64,000 bases of DNA from Guyanagaster necrorhizus. Taxonomy: Eukaryota > Basidiomycota > Agaricomycetes > Agaricales > Physalacriaceae. The first letter of the stretch is position 1. Each line of letters starts with the position of its first letter. The notes under the pieces are model-generated. The model was not told the origin of the DNA. It made no database searches and saw only the letters and a list, made by a program, of their open reading frames with translations. Made by a program: the position numbers and the translations under genes. This document shows positions 59,873-64,000 of the stretch, in pieces. The stretch covers positions 227,003-291,002 of the forward strand of contig NW_025064923.1 of assembly GCF_019112545.1 (NCBI RefSeq), written 5' to 3'.

Positions 59873-61033
59873 ATGAAGAGTAGCCTTGTGCAAATTGCTC
59901 TATATGCTGGCCTCAGCTACATCGCCAATGAGACAAAGTGCCTAGCCAACCCTTCCATTACCACTCTAGTCGACTTGGCTAACTGCTTCAACAAGTACAC
60001 GGTCCAAAAGGACTATTACAACATGGCGACGTACTCAGCAGCACAGCCAAATACTACACAGTTGAATTCGTGGGGTAACTTGATCACTTCGCTCTTATAC
60101 GTCGATAACAACTGCACTTCTGTTGTCATTCCGCCGAGCCTCGAGGATATCTACACCGTTTCAAGCTTTTATTCGTATTGCATACTCTCTGAGATACCTG
60201 TCAATGAGATGGGGTTCTATAACAAGGGATGGGGCCTATTCGTCGTTCCTTCCTCGCGCACTGGCATCAAGCGTAATATTCACCTCGCCATGCCACATCC
60301 CTTATTTGACTTCATAACCCCCGCTCAGGCCGTGTCAATCTTCGAAATGATGGGTGCGAGGAGTTTATTGATTTCTGGCAGGCATCGGAGAGCATATAAT
60401 TCGCCTACGGATTGCCTCCCGTCGACAAAGTGGACTACGTACTATAGAACTGATCCCACTCATGATGTTGTGAGTTCGCGCATTGCTATTGAAATAATTG
60501 AACGCTGATGTTTGTTTCAGAATGAGCCTTTCAACGACGCAAACAGAGCCATATGGGCGTGGCAGAACGTCAATGGTGGTTGCCCGACGAGTCGCTGCGC
60601 CTTCATCCAGTTTCATGGAAAGTCTCCCACTACTTGCCTCTATGATCAGATATTTCTATCAAGCGGGCTGAGTAAGTCCTCCTGCTACTTGTTTTGACTC
60701 ACATTGAAATTTCGTCAAGGGAATTCTACATGGTATACAGACGACGTCGACAGACCCATCAAAAGAATTCAAAGGGAGTTGAAATCAGAGGATTCATTCC
60801 GCACCTGGAACATCTCACTTCCTTCAGATAGTTCTTGTGCTCTCACAGCGACGAACAATGTTTTTGGGAGGCTGATAAACGGGGTGGATGAGTCGAATGT
60901 TTGTAATGAGGCTGCCACTGCAGAAGTTTCGACTGGTGCATTTGTTCATATCGAACAAGCACATGTGGCCGCTTTTCCGGATGCATATGCTGGATGGAAG
61001 CGTGTTCTGTTGGCTGCTTTCGAGCCAGCATAA
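59873..61033 (+). CDS. Secreted protein of an unassigned fungal family
   Basis: No function can be named. MKSSLVQIALYAGLSYIAN is a signal peptide. The mature part, about 340 residues, contains YTVQKDYYNMATYSAAQ, GWGLFVVPSSRTGIKRNIHL, QAVSIFEMMGARSLLISGRH and TDPTHDVNEPFNDANRAIWA. Then CAFIQFHGKSPTTC, IQRELKSEDSFRTWNISLPS and TGAFVHIEQAHVAAFPDAY, ending KRVLLAAFEPA. Two introns, after DPTHDV and after LSSGL, keep the frame. Conserved-looking His residues sit in motifs such as GRHR, FHGK and VHIEQAH, so a hydrolase is possible but unproven. Several cysteines suggest disulfides. Confidence 0.75.
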
Positions 61034-61143
61034 AATTTGTTCCCGCATTTTTTTTTACCCTTTTCGGACCGATCAGTGTATTTGGACTTGATTTGCTCAT
61101 TTTCATTACGGTCTTGTTCTCTACTTGTATCTCTGTAGCCCTA

Positions 61144-62396
61144 ATGGCCAATACCCTTTCTCTACATGGTCAAGGACTTAAGCTTGACAGTCGAGCCGAT
61201 ATAGAGCCTCTATTAGCCGGCATCGATCCCACAAAGATTGAAGAGATCCACCTGGGAGGCAACACAATCGGGGTCGACGCGTCCGTGGCGCTTGCTGAAT
61301 TCTTGTCGAAGGCTACAAATCTCAAAGTACGTGTTGTGAATCCCTACCGTTCTCCCTATGCTCAAACAAAAAAAAAACATAGATCGCTGACTTGGCTGAT
61401 ATTTTCACCGGTCGTCTGATCACTGAAATCCCCTTGGCCCTCACCGCCATCTGCAATGCCTTAGTCGACAAGACGTCTCTCATCGAGCTCGACTTGAGCG
61501 ATAATGCATTTGGTGGAAGATCAGTCGATCCAATGGTCCCATTCCTCACCAACAACCGCAGCTTCCAAGTCCTCAAGCTGAACAACAACGGTCTCGGTCC
61601 CGTAGGTGGCAAAGTCCTTGCCGATGCTCTCTTCGAATCAGCCAGGATCAGCAAATCCAAAGGGGAAAAGTCAAACCTTCGAACGGTCATCTGTGGACGT
61701 AACCGTCTGGAAGACGGGTCGGCTCCATCATGGGCTGAGGCATTCGCGGCCCATGGGACCCTCACCGAGGTTCGCATGCCGCAGAATGGGATACGCATGG
61801 CTGGGATCACTGCATTGGCGCGCGGGCTAGCAAAGAATCCCGGTTTGCAGTTCATCGATCTGCAGGATAACACCTTTACGGATGATGGTCAGTTGAAGGG
61901 CGTGGAGGCTTGGACAGAATCGTTGGCATCGTGGCCAGAGCTGACGGCACTTAACCTTTCGGACTGCGTGCTGTCGGGGGAAGGAGAGTTGCCACAGCTT
62001 GTGACTGCCATCGCGGAGGGCTCGAACCCGAAACTTCACACGTTGCAGCTGCAGAACAATAATTTGGAGGCGGAGACTTTTGCGTTGTTCGCGGAGCACA
62101 TCTCGGGGAACCTGAAGGGACTGAAGTTGTTAGAGCTCCAGTGGAACGATGCTGAGGACGATGATGTCAGTTTGGAAACTGTGCGGCTCAGTATGAAGCA
62201 ACGAGGAGGTAAATTGATTGTCGATGACGAAGAGGAGGAGGAAGAAGAGGAGGAGGCAGAGGAAGAGGAAGAGAAAGAAGAGGTAAAGGAAGAACAGGAG
62301 GCTGTCCTTGCCAGCACAATCGAAGAGCCGACGCCTAAAAAGCCCGACACGACGGACGAGCTGGCAGATTTGATGAGCAAAGTTGAAATCCAATAG
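61144..62396 (+). CDS. RNA1: Ran GTPase-activating protein 1
   Basis: Stimulates GTP hydrolysis by Ran in the cytoplasm and so drives nuclear transport. Start MANTLSLHGQGLKLDSRADI. Eleven or so leucine-rich repeats follow, for example IEEIHLGGNTIGVDASVALA, LIELDLSDNAFGGRSVDPMV, VLKLNNNGLGPVGGKVLADA, VRMPQNGIRMAGITALARGL and FIDLQDNTFTDDGQLKG. The arginine-finger region is not marked. The C-terminus is a long acidic Glu-rich tract (about 62229-62300), then TDELADLMSKVEIQ. A single intron of about 55 bases (61327-61381) precedes IADLADIFTGRLITEIP. Length near 400 residues is normal for fungal RNA1. Confidence 0.95.
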
Positions 62397-62500
62397 AGGA
62401 CACCGCATCTAGTTACATCGTTTGGGTATACCCCGGGGCATTCCGGTCAATAAGTAAAAAGGTAAATGTATAGAATTTGTTGTACACTCAATATTTTGCG

Positions 62501-63687
62501 TTATCGAACTTTACAAACTATCCAACGTCCAGCGATACCTTCCTTCCGGCAAACATGACCTAGGGCGCTTTCAGATTCCAACCAGCTATCCAAGTCAGCG
62601 ACAGCTTTCGGAGACGCGACAGGGTGCAGGACAAGAGTCCTGGTTAGCCACGCACGCGTTTCTGACTCGGAGTGACAGGACAGCTCTCGATATGCAGATC
62701 GTAGCACTGTCCATGTTGTAGATCGATTGCAAAAATGCAGGGAATCGATCAGAGAGTAAACTGCTAGGCGCGGGACGTGCTGAATAGAGGTTGGATCTGA
62801 ATTTCTGTCCCCAATAAGATCAGCCAGCGCGAAATGGCGAGTCGATAAATCAAAATTGACATAGTTGCGCGTTCGTAAGGACTGGGATAAATTCTTGATC
62901 CAAGCATAGGCCGGTGTATCCTCGAACTTGAGGGCTGAGGGTAGAGAATGGAGGAAATGCCGATATGTGATCTGAGAAGGGTATTCGGTGACGAGGTGGT
63001 ATAAAAGACAAACGAGGATGGTGATCGAAGGATCCTTTTCATTGGATGCGTTGGCAGGTAGCAGGTCGACGAAGAGATGCGGGATGATGGAGCCGATCTG
63101 GCGGTGTACGTTGAAGAGAACGGCCAGATGAAAGGAAGTCTCGTATACTGAGGCAGAGCGAGTATAAGTTTGACGCCAGAGGAAAAGGAATGTCGTCGTA
63201 CCTTCCGATGCAAAGCCGTCTTTTCTTCCGCTTGCATATATACCTTCTCTGAGCTTCCCTGCAGGCTCTACATTAGCAAAATGACACATAAGTGGTGAGA
63301 AGTCGCACTGAAGAGAATTAATACATTCTCTTGGGCGTCCATGCGTGGTTTATCTGTCTCTTTATCCCCAGGAATGAACCGTTCCCAAACATCATTCAGC
63401 TGCAGAGCAGCATGAGATATCACGCTCTACTAGATAATCTCGAGTCACACCTTTTCCTGTATAAACTCCCGATATTCTTCTTGTATTTTGAAGTCCTTCA
63501 GCCTGCCATTTAGTCTATTGTTTATCGCAACGAGAATCCTGGTAATGACTAACGCGTCTCCATCCTTGTCCAGACCGCTACTCCGGCTGACAGAAGGTAT
63601 ATATTCCATCGGTCGTTTCAGGTCACCAGTAACGCTTCGCGTGGCCCGTCCATGCCATGATCCTCGCGTGCTGCGACTGCTGGACAT
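62501..63687 (-). CDS. Unassigned helical protein, possibly SAC3/GANP-like
   Basis: I cannot name it with confidence. Exon 1 on the minus strand starts MSSSRSTRGSWHGRATRSVT and includes DALVITRILVAINNRLNGRL, then an intron and LNDVWERFIPGDKETDK. The junctions after MDAQEN are uncertain. The long last exon has TSFHLAVLFNVHRQIGSIIP, ITILVCLLYHLVTEYPSQIT, RHFLHSLPSALKFEDTPAYA, ALADLIGD and TVLRSAYRELSCHSESETRA, ending CRKEGIAGRWIVCKVR. Its repeated helices and the late VLRSAYRELSC segment recall SAC3/GANP or PCI-type proteins, but no signature is decisive. A Met at 63729 is an alternative start. Converges with RanGAP across about 100 bases. Confidence 0.55.
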
Positions 63688-63868
63688 GACGGCAAAAGTG
63701 AAGAGGGTGCATGCTGACGTCATATGCATTGACTAAATACCAAATACATGAATTGTCGATAAACATTATGAACAGACAGATGTCGACAAAAACAGATTTG
63801 TGTGCAAGAGCGGTGTGTTCCTAATTCAGGTTGCAGAGCAAGAGGGGAAGAACATGATATCAATACTA

Positions 63869-64000
63869 TTACTCGAGCGGCAACGGCGATGTCTTCAAAT
63901 CCCTCCAACTGAGAAGTGTTGGGATAGCAATCCCGAGCGAGTACGAGAACGTACTCGAAGATACGATGCCAGTCAGCGGCAGCTGACTTGGATCGTGATC
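63869..64000 (-). CDS. Partial gene, C-terminal end only
   Basis: A minus-strand frame is open from the window edge to a TAA at 63869-63871. It gives 43 residues, including FSYSLGIAIPTLLSWRDLK and the end TSPLPLE. The product cannot be identified from this piece. Confidence 0.35.
   Translation of the reverse strand, partial: DHDPSQLPLTGIVSSSTFSYSLGIAIPTLLSWRDLKTSPLPLE

Overview
The window is nuclear DNA from a filamentous basidiomycete, most likely a mushroom-forming Agaricomycete. The evidence is dense genes on both strands, many introns of about 45-65 bases, a GH131 glucanase with a fungal CBM1, tandem cerato-platanins, a HAK potassium transporter and an HR1-containing Rictor. Most reading frames are broken by introns, so gene models were rebuilt by eye: spans run from start codon to stop codon and include introns, and exact splice sites are only stated where checked. 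I saw no rRNA, tRNA or CRISPR.

Layout, left to right. 0.3-8.4 kb: GDSL/CE16-like esterase (+), LSM4 (+), VAP/Scs2 (-), membrane-anchored Cu/Zn superoxide dismutase (+), GH131-CBM1 (-). 8.7-25.9 kb: CSC1/OSCA-type channel (-), NDUFS4 (-), WDR48 (+), Rictor/Ste16 (+), ribosomal protein uL22/RPL17 (+). 26.4-37.6 kb: RasGEF (-), Rsp5/Nedd4 HECT ligase (+), EAF7-type NuA4 subunit (+), SIM-containing RING protein of the SLX8/Rfp type (-), DUF3605 protein (+). 37.9-48.6 kb: GPI-anchored cupredoxin (-), PPC decarboxylase (+), two tandem MOB2 genes (-), HAK/KUP transporter (+), sterol C24-methyltransferase ERG6 (+). 49.3-64 kb: two tandem cerato-platanins (+), a 3-kb gene-poor stretch with a CpG-depleted retroelement relic and gene fragments, a two-domain membrane amidohydrolase (-), an orphan small protein (+), an orphan secreted protein (+), RanGAP1 (+), an unassigned helical protein (-) and the tail of a partial gene (-).

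The genes are mostly housekeeping and do not form a metabolic cluster. Two TOR/Ras/NDR signalling themes (Rictor, RasGEF, MOB2) and a ubiquitin theme (WDR48, Rsp5, SLX8-like) lie here, but nothing in the sequence shows they are co-regulated. The most unusual signals are: a 245-base insert with a poly(A) end and 13-base perfect flanking repeats upstream of the SOD gene (retroposition); an amidohydrolase with an internally duplicated second domain that lost its HxH metal motif; tandem MOB2 paralogues; cerato-platanin duplication that carried its promoter; two GC-AG introns; and the sharply CpG-poor retroelement relic near 53.3-54.0 kb.
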